DNA from: Kribbella sandramycini
Lineage (GTDB): Bacteria; Actinomycetota; Actinomycetes; Propionibacteriales; Kribbellaceae
DNA: 64,000 nt
Direction: 5' to 3'
Assembly (NCBI RefSeq): GCF_013131805.1
Contig: NZ_JABJRC010000003.1
Location: forward strand, 310,001 to 374,000
The stretch's first letter is position 1; the number at the start of each line of letters is the position of its first letter. The notes below the pieces were generated by a model, which saw only the letters and a program-made list of their open reading frames with translations, did not search any database and was not told the origin of the DNA. Position numbers and translations under genes: made by a program. Of the stretch, positions 33,982-42,204 are shown piece after piece.

Positions 33982-34881
33982 TCAGCCCTTGAGGGCTCCG
34001 GCCATCAGACCGCCGATGAACCAGCGCCCGAGCACGATGTAGACCAGCAGCGTCGGGAACGACGTGATCAGCGCCCCGGCCATGCTGGCCGCGTAGTCGA
34101 CCTTCTGCCCGCCCGACAGCGCCGCCAGCCCGAGCGTCACCGGGCCGTTGTTCTGCTGGGTGAGGAACAACGCGAACAGGAAGTCGTTCCAGACCGAGGT
34201 GAACTGCCAGATCAGCGTCACCACGAAACCGGAGATCGAGATCGGCAGGATGATCCGGGCGTAGGTCTGGACCAGCCCGGCGCCATCCACCCGCGCCGAC
34301 TCGATGATCTCGGTCGGGACGACGGTCGCGTAGTAGTTGCGGAAGATCAGCGTGCAGATCGGGATGCCGTAGATGACGTGTGCGATCAGCAGCGTCGGCA
34401 CGCCCCGGGTGACGTCCAGCTCGGTGAACGTCGTCCGCAACGGCAACATCACCGCCTGGTAGGGGATGAACATCCCGAACAGGATGAAAGCGAAGACCAG
34501 GTTCGCCCCGGGGAACCGCCAGCGGGCCAGCACGAACCCGTTGGCCGAGCCGATCAGCGACGAGATGATCGCGGCCGGGATCGCCAGCGACAGCGACCGG
34601 ATCATGTACGGCTGGAGGACCTCCCAGGCCTTCCGCCATGGCTCCAGCGTCCAGGTCTCCGGTAACGACCACTGCGCGGCGGCGGTGGTGTCGGCCGAGG
34701 TCTTGAAGCTGGTGATGACGACGACGTACACCGGCGTCAGCACGAACAGCAGGAACAACAACAGGAAGACGTAGCGAACGGTCCGGCTCGTCCGCGTCGA
34801 TCCGTCGCCGATCAGGCCGCGGCTCTTCGGCGTACGGCGGATCGCGGCCGCGGCCGACCCGGTCGCATCAGCGGCGCTCAC
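33982..34881 (-). CDS. Carbohydrate ABC transporter permease (MalG-type)
   Basis: This 299-residue membrane protein has about six transmembrane segments and the permease loop ESARVDGAGLVQTYARIILPIS (EAA motif, contacts the ATPase) near residue 190. The conserved C-terminus FIGGLMAGALKG identifies the MalG/UgpE type. It starts inside the previous permease gene (ATGA overlap). Together with the upstream permease and binding protein it forms an importer; the ATPase is not in the cluster and is probably a shared MsiK-type protein. Sugar unknown. Confidence 0.92.
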   Translation of the reverse strand: MSAADATGSAAAAIRRTPKSRGLIGDGSTRTSRTVRYVFLLLFLLFVLTPVYVVVITSFKTSADTTAAAQWSLPETWTLEPWRKAWEVLQPYMIRSLSLAIPAAIISSLIGSANGFVLARWRFPGANLVFAFILFGMFIPYQAVMLPLRTTFTELDVTRGVPTLLIAHVIYGIPICTLIFRNYYATVVPTEIIESARVDGAGLVQTYARIILPISISGFVVTLIWQFTSVWNDFLFALFLTQQNNGPVTLGLAALSGGQKVDYAASMAGALITSFPTLLVYIVLGRWFIGGLMAGALKG

Positions 34882-35777
34882 TCTTCGGCCTCCTGCCGGA
34901 CGGTGTACGCGACATACGGAATGACCAGGACGGCGACGACGGCCAGCATGACGATCGCGATGGCGGCCGCCTTGGCCTGGTCACTGCGTAACAACGTGTT
35001 CCACATGTAGACCGCGGGCACCTCGGTGCGGAACTGGTTCGGCCCGGTGATCGCGTAGATCAGGTCGAACAGTTTCAGCGACATGTGCCCGAGGATGATC
35101 AGCGCCGAGAGCGCGATCGGCGAGAGCTGCGGGAACAGCACGTGCCGGTAGAGCTTGAACTCCGAGGCGCCGTCCACCCGGGCGGCCTCGCGCAGCTCAC
35201 CGGGGATCCCCCGGAAACCGGCCAGGAACAGCGCCATGATGTACCCCGACAGCTGCCAGACCGCCGGGAGCGCGATCGACGCCATCGTCGTCCAGCGGTT
35301 GCCCGCCGTCCACCACGGGTTCTCCAGGAACCCGAGATGCAGCGTCTCGAACAGCCGGTTCAGGCCGCGCGCGTCCTCACCCTGCGACGGGTTCAGCAAC
35401 CAGGCCCAGACGACGCCGGAGGCGATCATCGAGATCGCCATCGGGAACAGGAAGACCGACCGGAAGATGCTCTCGCCCGGCACGCCCTTCTCCAGCAGCA
35501 GCGCCCAGAGGACGCCGAAGATCAGCGTGCCCACGATGAACGCCACCGTGAGCACGCCGAGGTTCTTCAGCGAGTTGAGGAACCGCTCCTCACCGAACAG
35601 ATTCACGTAGTTCTCGAAGCCGACGTAATCGGCCGGGCCCTTGCGGGCCGTGTGCCGGTCGGTCAGCGAGGTGTTGAAGGACCACGCGATCAGCCCGTAG
35701 ACGAAGTACCCGAGCAGGAGCACGGTCGGCAGCAGCACCAGGGCTCCGGGGCCCCAGGTCCGGATTCTCCCGTGCAC
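34878..35777 (-). CDS. Carbohydrate ABC transporter permease (MalF-type)
   Basis: This 299-residue protein has six predicted spans and an EAA loop (REAARVDGASEFKLYRHVLFPQLSPIAL, near residue 200) of MalF/UgpA-type permeases. The translation starts at GTG (35777), 40 bp after the binding-protein gene. It is the partner of the following permease. The tail GYFVYGLIAWSFNTSL near the N-terminus is typical of sugar permeases. Confidence 0.92.
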   Translation of the reverse strand: MHGRIRTWGPGALVLLPTVLLLGYFVYGLIAWSFNTSLTDRHTARKGPADYVGFENYVNLFGEERFLNSLKNLGVLTVAFIVGTLIFGVLWALLLEKGVPGESIFRSVFLFPMAISMIASGVVWAWLLNPSQGEDARGLNRLFETLHLGFLENPWWTAGNRWTTMASIALPAVWQLSGYIMALFLAGFRGIPGELREAARVDGASEFKLYRHVLFPQLSPIALSALIILGHMSLKLFDLIYAITGPNQFRTEVPAVYMWNTLLRSDQAKAAAIAIVMLAVVAVLVIPYVAYTVRQEAEE

Positions 35778-35817
35778 GCTCAGGCCTCCGTCTCGGCAGC
35801 GGTCCGCAACCCGCGCA

Positions 35818-37092
35818 TCAGCTCGTCTTCAGCGCGGCGCCGAGGGCGGTCTGCAGTTTCGCGACGTCCTGGGCGCCGCTGAACTGGCTCAGCGCGGACA
35901 GGATGTCGTTGTTCTGGCCCGCCGAGCAGCTCGAGCCGTGGGCGCAGGAGCCCGCGATCTTGTTGCTCTTCCAGTCGGCCATCGCGACCTGCTGGTACTT
36001 CGGGTAGTCGGCCGGGTTCGCGTCCGAACGCGCCGGGATCGAGCCCTTCTTGGTGTTGAACGCCTTTTGGCCCTCGGCCGAGCCGACGGTCTTCAGCCAG
36101 CACTTCGTGCCCTCGGGGTTCTGCCCGTTGGTCGGCAGCGTGAACGAGTCGGCGAGGAACTGGAAGGTGCCCGCGGTGCCCGGCGACGGCCAGTAGGTGT
36201 ACGCCGAGTCCGGCACCTTGTCGGCCAACTGCTGCGCGGCGACCCAGTCGCCCATCAGCGTGTAGCCGGCCTGGCCCTTGTTCACGTAGCCCAGCGCGTC
36301 CGGCCAGTCGATCGTCTCGCGGTCGGCGTTGGTGAAGCTGAGCAGCGTCTTGTACTTGTTCAGCGCGGCCGTCACGTTCGCGCCGGCCCAGTCGGTCTTA
36401 CCGTCCCACAACCCGTTGAAGGTGTCGGTGCCCAGCTCGCCGAGCAGCACGGCCTCGACCAGCATCTCCTGGGCGAAGCCCTTGGAGATGGCCAGCGGCG
36501 CCTTGACGCCGGCGGCCTGCAGCTTCTGCAGGTCGGCGATCCACGCGTCGACGTTGGCCGGCGCCTTGGTCGCGTCGATCTTCGCCTTCTGCAGCACGGC
36601 CGGGCTGGCCCAGACGACGTTCGCCCGGTGCACGTTGGCCGGGATCGAGTAGATCTTGCCGTCCACCGTCAGCTGGTCGATCAGGTTCTGCGGGAAGGCC
36701 TTGTCCAGCCCGAAGTCCTTGTACAGACCGCTCACGTCGTCGACCTGACCGGCGTTGATGTAGTCCTTCAGCTCCGCGCCCGCGTGCGCCTGGAAGGTGG
36801 ACGGCGGCTTACCGGCCTGCAGGTCGTTGGCCAGCACCTGCTTGGCGTTCGACCCCGCGCCGCCGGCGACCGCCGAGTTGACGAAGTTGTAGTCCTTGCA
36901 GTCGGTCTTGAACACCGAGACGAGGCCGTCCAGACCGGCCTTCTCGCCGCCGTCGGCCCACCAGGTGAAGACGGTGACGTCCTTGGTGGCAGTGTCTCCG
37001 CTGCCGCCGTCGTCGCTGTTCCCGCAGGCGCTCACCGCGAGTAGACCCGCCGCGCCGAGCACCGCGAAGGTCTTGGTCAGACCAGCACGCAT
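35818..37092 (-). CDS. Extracellular sugar-binding lipoprotein of the ABC importer
   Basis: The 424-residue lipoprotein begins MRAGLTKTFAVLG with lipobox VSAC (Cys near residue 23) and a Gly/Ser-rich linker. The rest is a type-1 solute-binding protein of the carbohydrate (CUT1) group: VTVFTWWADGGEKAGLDGLV at the start, then FQAHAGAELKDYI and GYTLMGDWVAAQ. ATG 37092 is preceded by GGAGAG and is the only start giving a lipoprotein signal. A LacI-type operator and TTGACA lie upstream. Ligand not known. Confidence 0.9.
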   Translation of the reverse strand: MRAGLTKTFAVLGAAGLLAVSACGNSDDGGSGDTATKDVTVFTWWADGGEKAGLDGLVSVFKTDCKDYNFVNSAVAGGAGSNAKQVLANDLQAGKPPSTFQAHAGAELKDYINAGQVDDVSGLYKDFGLDKAFPQNLIDQLTVDGKIYSIPANVHRANVVWASPAVLQKAKIDATKAPANVDAWIADLQKLQAAGVKAPLAISKGFAQEMLVEAVLLGELGTDTFNGLWDGKTDWAGANVTAALNKYKTLLSFTNADRETIDWPDALGYVNKGQAGYTLMGDWVAAQQLADKVPDSAYTYWPSPGTAGTFQFLADSFTLPTNGQNPEGTKCWLKTVGSAEGQKAFNTKKGSIPARSDANPADYPKYQQVAMADWKSNKIAGSCAHGSSCSAGQNNDILSALSQFSGAQDVAKLQTALGAALKTS

Positions 37093-37178
37093 TTTGCACT
37101 CTCCGATCAGCCGTGTGGCGCCGCCGTGACAACGATGCCCCCTTGACACCGCCCCACTCTGGGCACCGGGCGGGGAAG

Positions 37179-37208
37179 TGTCAACGCTGTGCGCAAGCGC
37201 GTTGCGCA
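37179..37208 (-). promoter_or_regulatory. Promoter and LacI-type operator of the sugar importer
   Basis: TTGACA on the minus strand (complement of 37179-37184) is the -35; CAGAGT 17 bp downstream is a weak -10. Directly upstream, TGCGCAA-GCGCG-TTGCGCA (37190-37208) is a perfect inverted repeat of LacI-family style. Confidence 0.6.
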
Positions 37209-37297
37209 ACCGTCACCGCACCGCGCGGGAGCTGTGAGAGCGAGATCATCTGAGCGGTTACGATCGGTTTTGTTTGTTACTGATTGCTGACTGAGAG

Positions 37298-38329
37298 TTA
37301 CGGACGGAGCAGAACCTTGATCGCCCGGCGCTCGTGCATGGCCCGGTATCCGTCCGCGACCTCGGCCAGCGGCAGCTCCAGATCGAACACCTTGCCCGGG
37401 TTGATCTCGCCCGCGAGCACGGCCGTCATCAGCTCCGGCAGGTACGCCCGAACCGGCGCCATCCCACCGGCCAGGCCGACATTGCGCTGGAACATCTTCC
37501 GGATCGGCACCTCGACTCCGTGCGGTACGCCGACGAACCCGACCGTGGCCCCGGCCCGGGCGACGTCGAACGCCGTCTCCATCGACTGGCCCGTCCCGAC
37601 GCACTCGAGCACCGCGTCCGCGCCGACCCCGCCGGTCAGCTCGAGGACGGCGTCCCGCGCGGCCTCGCCACGCTCGGAAATGATGTCGGTGGCGCCGAAC
37701 TCGACCGCCAGCTGCTGCCGCGGCTCGTGTCGCGACATCGCCACCACGCGCTCGGCCCCCATCCGCGCCGCCGCCAGGACGCCGGACAGCCCCACGGCCC
37801 CATCACCGACCACGACCACCGTGTCACCGGCGTTCACCCGCGCGGCCCGCGCCGCGTGCCACCCCGTGCCCATCACGTCGGACAGCGTCAACAGCGAGGG
37901 GATCAACGCCTCGTCGGGCTGCTCCGGCGTCGCGACCAGCGTGCCGTCGGCGTACGGAAGTTTGACGTACTCCCCCTGGCCGCCATCGGCCCGCGAGCTC
38001 CCGTAACCGACCAGGTTCTGACAGGCAGTCTGGTAACCAGCCCGGCAGTGCGGGCAGGTGCCGTCGCTGACCACGAACGGCGCGATCACGAAGTCGCCGG
38101 GTTTCACCGTCCGGACGTCGGCGCCGACCTCCTCGACGATCCCGACGAACTCGTGCCCGATCCGGCTGCCCGGTTTGATCTTGCTCTCACCCCGATAGGG
38201 CCACAGATCCGACCCACAAATACACGAGGCGACAACCCGGACCAGCGCATCCGTCACCCCATCCAACTTCGGGTCCGGCACCTCGCTGAGCTGAACTTCG
38301 TACGGCGCATGAATCGTGGTGGCTCGCAT
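37298..38329 (-). CDS. Zinc-dependent alcohol dehydrogenase family protein
   Basis: The 343-residue MDR-family enzyme has catalytic zinc ligands in CICGSDLWPYRG (Cys near 38) and GHEFVG (His-Glu near 59-60). The structural-zinc region is CPHCRAGYQTAC. The nucleotide motif VVVVGDGAVGLSG (about 171-183) is a GxGxxG. It oxidises an alcohol or polyol with NAD(P); the substrate is open. It lies between the sugar importer and an F420-type oxidoreductase; the 5' end is 4 bp from that gene's stop, so co-transcription is likely. Confidence 0.88.
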   Translation of the reverse strand: MRATTIHAPYEVQLSEVPDPKLDGVTDALVRVVASCICGSDLWPYRGESKIKPGSRIGHEFVGIVEEVGADVRTVKPGDFVIAPFVVSDGTCPHCRAGYQTACQNLVGYGSSRADGGQGEYVKLPYADGTLVATPEQPDEALIPSLLTLSDVMGTGWHAARAARVNAGDTVVVVGDGAVGLSGVLAAARMGAERVVAMSRHEPRQQLAVEFGATDIISERGEAARDAVLELTGGVGADAVLECVGTGQSMETAFDVARAGATVGFVGVPHGVEVPIRKMFQRNVGLAGGMAPVRAYLPELMTAVLAGEINPGKVFDLELPLAEVADGYRAMHERRAIKVLLRP

Positions 38330-38333
38330 GACT

Positions 38334-38774
38334 TCACAGTACGAGAAACACCACGCACCCCGGAGCAGCTGCGGCGAACTCGTCCGGATCCGCGCTCGTC
38401 ACCGCGCCGACCCGCACGAAGAAGGGCACGCCGTTCGGCACCTCGACCGGAAACGCGCGCAAGACCGCCTCCCGGAGCGCCGGATCGGTCACCGGCTCCA
38501 GTCGGACCCGCCGGCTCCGGCGACCGGCCGCCAGCATGCCCCACCCGGCTGCCTGGGCGTTGCGAACCCAGTCCGACGCCGGCATCGGGCTGACGAGGTA
38601 CCGGCGTCCGTCCACGACGAGCGGTGAGACCGGCGTGGCCCGGAGCCGGCCGCTGACTCGCCCCGGCACGCTCAACACCTGAATCGTGCCGAGCTGGAAC
38701 CCCAGCCGGGCCAGCAGCTTGACCAGCCGGTTCGCCGGCTTCAGCCAGCCAGGCAACGTCGCGGTGGTCGGCAT
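38334..38774 (-). CDS. Deazaflavin (F420)-dependent nitroreductase-like protein
   Basis: The 146-residue protein belongs to the Ddn-type split-barrel family: VLSVPGRVSGRLRATPVSPL (33-52) and GRRYLVSPMPASDWVRNAQAAG are the family signature for F420 binding. GGAGGT lies 6 bp before the ATG. It is divergent from a MarR gene across a short region full of TCGAAA palindromes, suggesting the regulator controls it. Confidence 0.85.
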   Translation of the reverse strand: MPTTATLPGWLKPANRLVKLLARLGFQLGTIQVLSVPGRVSGRLRATPVSPLVVDGRRYLVSPMPASDWVRNAQAAGWGMLAAGRRSRRVRLEPVTDPALREAVLRAFPVEVPNGVPFFVRVGAVTSADPDEFAAAAPGCVVFLVL

Positions 38775-38792
38775 GGCGATACCTCCAGATTA

Positions 38793-38846
38793 TTTCGACG
38801 ATCGAAAGGATTTCCGGATGATAGATTGTTTCGAGTGTCGAAACAA
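38793..38846. promoter_or_regulatory. Two TTTCGA-N3-TCGAAA operators, one centred on a start codon
   Basis: TTTCGA-CGA-TCGAAA (38793-38807) and TTGTTTCGA-GTG-TCGAAACAA (38826-38846) are perfect inverted repeats with centres 36 bp apart. The second centres on the GTG start of the MarR gene. TAGATT (38822-38827) is a plausible -10 for a leaderless mRNA. Confidence 0.75.
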
Positions 38847-39299
38847 ACCCTGATCGCCGAGATCACCTCCGCGGTGGTGCGGTTCCAGAACGCGACCGAG
38901 CGGGTGGACGCGGCGGCTGCGGCCGCGCTCGGGATCAACCGCACCGACCTGGCCTGCATCGGCCTGCTGGCCATCAGCGGCGGGATGACCGCGGGCCGGC
39001 TCGCGACCGAGGCGGGCTTGAGCCCGGCGGCCACGACGACCGTGATCGAGCGGCTGGAGGCTGCGGGGTACGCCGTCCGCAGCAAGGACGGCGCTGACCG
39101 GCGCCGAGTCGTCGTCACCACGACCCCGCTGGCCGAGGAGCGGATCGAGCAGGTGTACGGGCCGGTTCTGCCCGCGGGGACGGCGTTGCTGTCGCGCTAC
39201 ACCCGCGCGGAGCTGGAGACGATCCAGCGCTTCCTGACGCAGGGCGAGGAACTACAGGACCGTCAGGCGGAGCGGATCCGGAGTCAGAGGACGGTGTAG
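38835..39299 (+). CDS. MarR-family regulator, autoregulated through its start codon
   Basis: The 154-residue MarR protein starts at GTG 38835, giving VSKQTLIAEIT; a TTG at 38826 is in frame but unlikely. The recognition region is MTAGRLATEAGLSPAATTTVIERLEAAGYA (about 53-82) and the wing RSKDGADRRRVVVT. The start codon lies in the centre of a perfect palindrome, so binding its own operator would block both transcription and, on a leaderless mRNA, initiation. It likely also represses the divergent F420-type oxidoreductase gene. The 3' end overlaps the convergent flavin reductase by 16 bp. Confidence 0.85.
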   Translation: MSKQTLIAEITSAVVRFQNATERVDAAAAAALGINRTDLACIGLLAISGGMTAGRLATEAGLSPAATTTVIERLEAAGYAVRSKDGADRRRVVVTTTPLAEERIEQVYGPVLPAGTALLSRYTRAELETIQRFLTQGEELQDRQAERIRSQRTV

Positions 39300-39802
39300 C
39301 GGCCGCGGCGATGCACAATCGGCGGGACGTCGTCCGGCGCGAGTTCTACGTGGGCGATTTCGAGGTGGACCTGGAGCGCCCAGCCGACCTCGGGCGGGTG
39401 GGGGTCGACGAGGGTGCAGCCGGCCCAGGTGGTGACGCCGAGGGGGGCTGGGCCCCAGTCGGTGTCGGTCCAGTCGATCATCCGGAAGGGGCCGCCGGGG
39501 GCGGGGGCGACGTAGCCGAAGGCGTCGGCGAGTTGTTGGTGCGGTTGGCCGAGTAGGGCGACGACGGCGGTTCTTGCCTGTTGCAACATTTCCCAGAGGT
39601 CGGAGTCCGGGTCGATGAGGCCGACCACGAAACCGGGCTCACCGTCGGCGACGAGCATCGACGACACGGTCAGCCCGGCGCGTTTGCCGCCGTACGCCGT
39701 CGTCCACAGGCCCACCGGCGACGGCAGCCGCCCGCGCAGCCGGCGGACCGGGCTGCGCTCGGACTCGGGCGGCAGGAACGGGTGGTCGCCGTGGATCGTC
39801 AC
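39284..39802 (-). CDS. Flavin reductase-like domain protein
   Basis: The 172-residue protein has the split-barrel FMN-reductase fold signature: PSPVGLWTTAYGGKRAGLTVSSMLVAD (about 27-53) and a later GVTTWAGCTLVDPHPPEVG. Such proteins are reductases of flavin or of two-component monooxygenases, but no partner gene is adjacent. It is upstream-adjacent to the hairpin element of the paaN spacer, and its promoter must lie within or beside that element. Confidence 0.75.
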   Translation of the reverse strand: MTIHGDHPFLPPESERSPVRRLRGRLPSPVGLWTTAYGGKRAGLTVSSMLVADGEPGFVVGLIDPDSDLWEMLQQARTAVVALLGQPHQQLADAFGYVAPAPGGPFRMIDWTDTDWGPAPLGVTTWAGCTLVDPHPPEVGWALQVHLEIAHVELAPDDVPPIVHRRGRYTVL

Positions 39803-39823
39803 GCCACGACAGTAGCCCGCGGG

Positions 39824-39980
39824 CGTGGCTGATGATTCCGCGCCGTAGCGAGGAGGTGCTCGGTGCGGTAGCTCGGCGTGCGGGGGCGGAGGGGTCGATG
39901 CGGCGCATCGTCACCTTCGGACCCGTGCGGCGAGGTGCCGTGCCGAGTGCCCCGCAGTAGGCGGGGAATCATCAGCCACG
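39824..39980 (+). repeat. Hairpin repeat element, copy 1
   Basis: A core (39836-39966) about 93 % identical to copy 2 is enclosed by a perfect 16-bp inverted repeat, CGTGGCTGATGATTCC (39824-39839) and GGAATCATCAGCCACG (39965-39980). Inside, 14-nt arms at 39855-39868 and 39938-39951 pair completely if G-T wobbles are allowed, and GATGC-GGC-GCATC makes the tip. The whole element is one long hairpin on the plus strand. It lies between paaN (3' end) and the flavin reductase gene. Confidence 0.8.
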
Positions 39981-40048
39981 CCCTAGACGTGGCTGATGAT
40001 TCCGCGCCGTAGCGAGGAGGTGCTCGGCACGGCACGCCCTAGACGTGG
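39977..40048 (+). repeat. Partial hybrid copy of the element flanked by a 16-bp direct repeat
   Basis: CACGCCCTAGACGTGG occurs at 39977-39992 and 40033-40048; the second is the paaN 3' end including its stop. Between them, 39988-40027 repeats the left 40 bases of copy 1, then continues CACGGCAC, which is the complement of the copy-1 right arm. It is a left arm switched to the inverted right arm at the shared CTCGG. Confidence 0.75.
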
Positions 40049-41706
40049 CGGCGGGACTGGATGACCCGGAAGCGGCTCGCGACGTACGCGCCGTCGGTGT
40101 AGGTGGCGTTGGCGGCCGGGTTCGCGCCGGTGCCGTGGAAGTCGCTGAACGCGGCCGACTGGTTCACGAAGACCGGGCCGGTCAGGTTCTCGGACAGGGC
40201 GACGCCGGCGTCGAGCGCGGCCTCGCGGGCCTGGTCGAGCACCTTCGCGTCGGTCGAGTAGATCCCGGCGGTCATCGCGCCGCCCGCGGTAACAGTGCGG
40301 CCGAAGATCTCGATCGCCTCGGCGGTGTCCGCGGTCTTCACCAGGAACGACACCGGGCCGAAGCACTCGCTGCCGTAGACGTCGGTCTCCTGGGCGTCGA
40401 TCGCGACCAGCAACGGCGTCCGGACGACGGCGTTCGGGAAGGCCGGGTGGGTGATCGCGCGGGACTCGAGCACGACCTCGCCGTACTGCGCGGCCAGCTC
40501 CAGCCGGTTCACCACGGCCTGGTTCACGATGCCGCCGAGGATCTCGACCGCGCGGGCGTCGTCCCCGAGCAGTTTGCCGAGCGCGCCGGCGATTCCGGCG
40601 CCGACCTCCTCGAAGGTCTTGTGGCCCTCGTCGGTCTCGATCCCGCCGGCCGGGACGAAGATGTTCTGGGTGGTGGTGCACATCTGGCCGGAGTAGAGGG
40701 CCAGGGTGAAGGCGAGGTTCCCGCAGAGCGCCTTGAACGCGTCGGTGGAGTCGATGATGACCGCGTTCACGCCGGCCTTCTCGGTGAAGACGGTCGCCTG
40801 GGTCGCGTTCTGCTCCAGCCAGTCGCCGAACTCGGTGCCGCCGGTGAAGTCGATCAGCTTCACCTCGGGGCGGGTCGCGAGCGGCTTGGCCAGGCCGTCA
40901 CCGGCGCGCTCGACGGCCAGGGTGACCAGGTTCGGGTCGAAACCGGCCTCGGTGAGCACCTCGCGGCAGACGTCGACAGTGATCGCGAGCGGCAGCACGG
41001 CCAGCGGGTGCGGCTTCACGACGACCGCGTTACCGGTCACCAGCGAGGCGAACAGGCCGGGCCAGGAGTTCCAGGTCGGGAAGGTGTTGCAGCCGATCAC
41101 CAGCGCGACGCCGCGGCCGGTGACGGTGAAGGTCTTCTGCATCCGGATCGGCTCGCCCTTGGCGGGCTTCTCCCAGAGCGCCTCGGCCGGGTAGCGGCTC
41201 ATCTCCTCGTGCGCGTAGGCGACCGCCTCGAGCGCCCGGTCCAGCGCGTGCGCGCCGCCGGCCTGGAAGGCCATCACGAACGCCTGGCCGCTGGTGTGCT
41301 GGACGGCGTTCGCGAGCTCGAAGACCCGCTTGTGCAGCCGGTCCAGGATCTCCAGGACGACGCCCGTCCGGCCGTCGATCCCGGCGTCCCGCCAACCGGT
41401 CAGGCCCGCGCGCGCCGCGGTCAGCAGCTCGTCGAGGCCGTCCTCGACCGTGCGCGGGTAGGCGACGTTCAGCTCGATCCCGAACGGCGACTCCTCGGTG
41501 ACGACCGTGCCGCGGGCGCCCGGCGTCCCGGCGGCGTACTCCTGGCCGAGGTGCGCCTCGAAGGCCGCCTGGCCGTCGGCGGCCGCGTTCTCGCCGTAGA
41601 CGCGCGGGCTGGGGGACTCCGGGAACGCGGAGTGGTAGCCGCGGGTGCGAATCGCGGTCAGAGCGGCGTCGAGACGGTCACGATGAGCGGCCAGCAGATC
41701 GGTCAT
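40039..41706 (-). CDS. paaN: Phenylacetate degradation aldehyde dehydrogenase PaaN
   Basis: The 555-residue protein is a large ALDH-superfamily member with GCNTFPTWNSWPG, VVKPHPLAVLP and FTGGTEFGDWL in cofactor regions. The catalytic Cys lies in YSGQMCTTTQNIFVP. It lacks the hydratase domain of PaaZ, matching the actinobacterial PaaN type. In phenylacetate breakdown this enzyme oxidises the ring-cleavage semialdehyde; the hydratase must be supplied elsewhere. The gene is divergent from paaI, thiolase and paaK with a 72-bp shared region. Its final codons are duplicated in the adjacent repeat. Confidence 0.9.
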   Translation of the reverse strand: MTDLLAAHRDRLDAALTAIRTRGYHSAFPESPSPRVYGENAAADGQAAFEAHLGQEYAAGTPGARGTVVTEESPFGIELNVAYPRTVEDGLDELLTAARAGLTGWRDAGIDGRTGVVLEILDRLHKRVFELANAVQHTSGQAFVMAFQAGGAHALDRALEAVAYAHEEMSRYPAEALWEKPAKGEPIRMQKTFTVTGRGVALVIGCNTFPTWNSWPGLFASLVTGNAVVVKPHPLAVLPLAITVDVCREVLTEAGFDPNLVTLAVERAGDGLAKPLATRPEVKLIDFTGGTEFGDWLEQNATQATVFTEKAGVNAVIIDSTDAFKALCGNLAFTLALYSGQMCTTTQNIFVPAGGIETDEGHKTFEEVGAGIAGALGKLLGDDARAVEILGGIVNQAVVNRLELAAQYGEVVLESRAITHPAFPNAVVRTPLLVAIDAQETDVYGSECFGPVSFLVKTADTAEAIEIFGRTVTAGGAMTAGIYSTDAKVLDQAREAALDAGVALSENLTGPVFVNQSAAFSDFHGTGANPAANATYTDGAYVASRFRVIQSRRHV

Positions 41707-41712
41707 GGCTGC

Positions 41713-41736
41713 GATGTTACAGTCGATGGCGTAATC
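41713..41736. promoter_or_regulatory. Inverted repeat between paaN and paaI
   Basis: GATGTTAC (41713-41720) and GTAATC (41731-41736) flank 10 bp in the divergent spacer. It is a candidate site for a paa regulator, perhaps the TetR at 45599; this is inference. Confidence 0.35.
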
Positions 41737-41778
41737 GGGGCTAGGGTGTCACAAGCACTCTTCCTGAAGGGGCAGCAC

Positions 41779-42204
41779 ATGGGCGACGATCTGGCCACCC
41801 GGGTGGCCGCGGCGATGTGGGCGGAGGATCCCGCCAGCGCCGGTCTCGGGATGCGGCTGGTCGCGGTCGGCGACGGGACGGCGCAGCTCGAGATGCCGAT
41901 CCGCGCGGACATGGTGAACGGGCACGGGATCGCGCACGGCGGGTTCGTCTTCACGCTGGCCGACTCGGCGTTCGCCTTCGCCTGCAACTCCCGCAACCAG
42001 GTCACCGTCGCGCAGGCCTGCGACATCGTCTTCGTGGCGCCCGCCCGGCGCGGTGACGTGCTCGTCGCCACGGCCGCCGAGCGGACGACGTTCGGCCGGA
42101 ACGCGATCTACGACGTCACCGTCACCCGCGGCGCCGACGTGATCGCCGAGTTCCGCGGCCGCAGCCGCCAGTTGTCCGGCACCATCGTTGAGGAGAAGGT
42201 ATGA
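41779..42204 (+). CDS. paaI: Hydroxyphenylacetyl-CoA thioesterase PaaI
   Basis: The 141-residue hot-dog thioesterase has [27 protein letters not shown], the PaaI signature with the HGG motif and the catalytic Asp. It hydrolyses dead-end acyl-CoAs of the phenylacetate pathway. ATG 41779 is supported by GAAGGGG; the open frame extends farther upstream but is not coding. It overlaps the thiolase start by ATGA. Confidence 0.92.
   Translation: MGDDLATRVAAAMWAEDPASAGLGMRLVAVGDGTAQLEMPIRADMVNGHGIAHGGFVFTLADSAFAFACNSRNQVTVAQACDIVFVAPARRGDVLVATAAERTTFGRNAIYDVTVTRGADVIAEFRGRSRQLSGTIVEEKV

Noticed and set aside
37142..37147. TTGACA on the plus strand as a promoter for a plus-strand gene
   Set aside because: No plus-strand gene follows; it is probably a chance match near the importer promoter.
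39824..39980. Classical MITE or insertion-sequence remnant
   Set aside because: The terminal inverted repeats are not shared with the second copy and no target duplication frames the full element.
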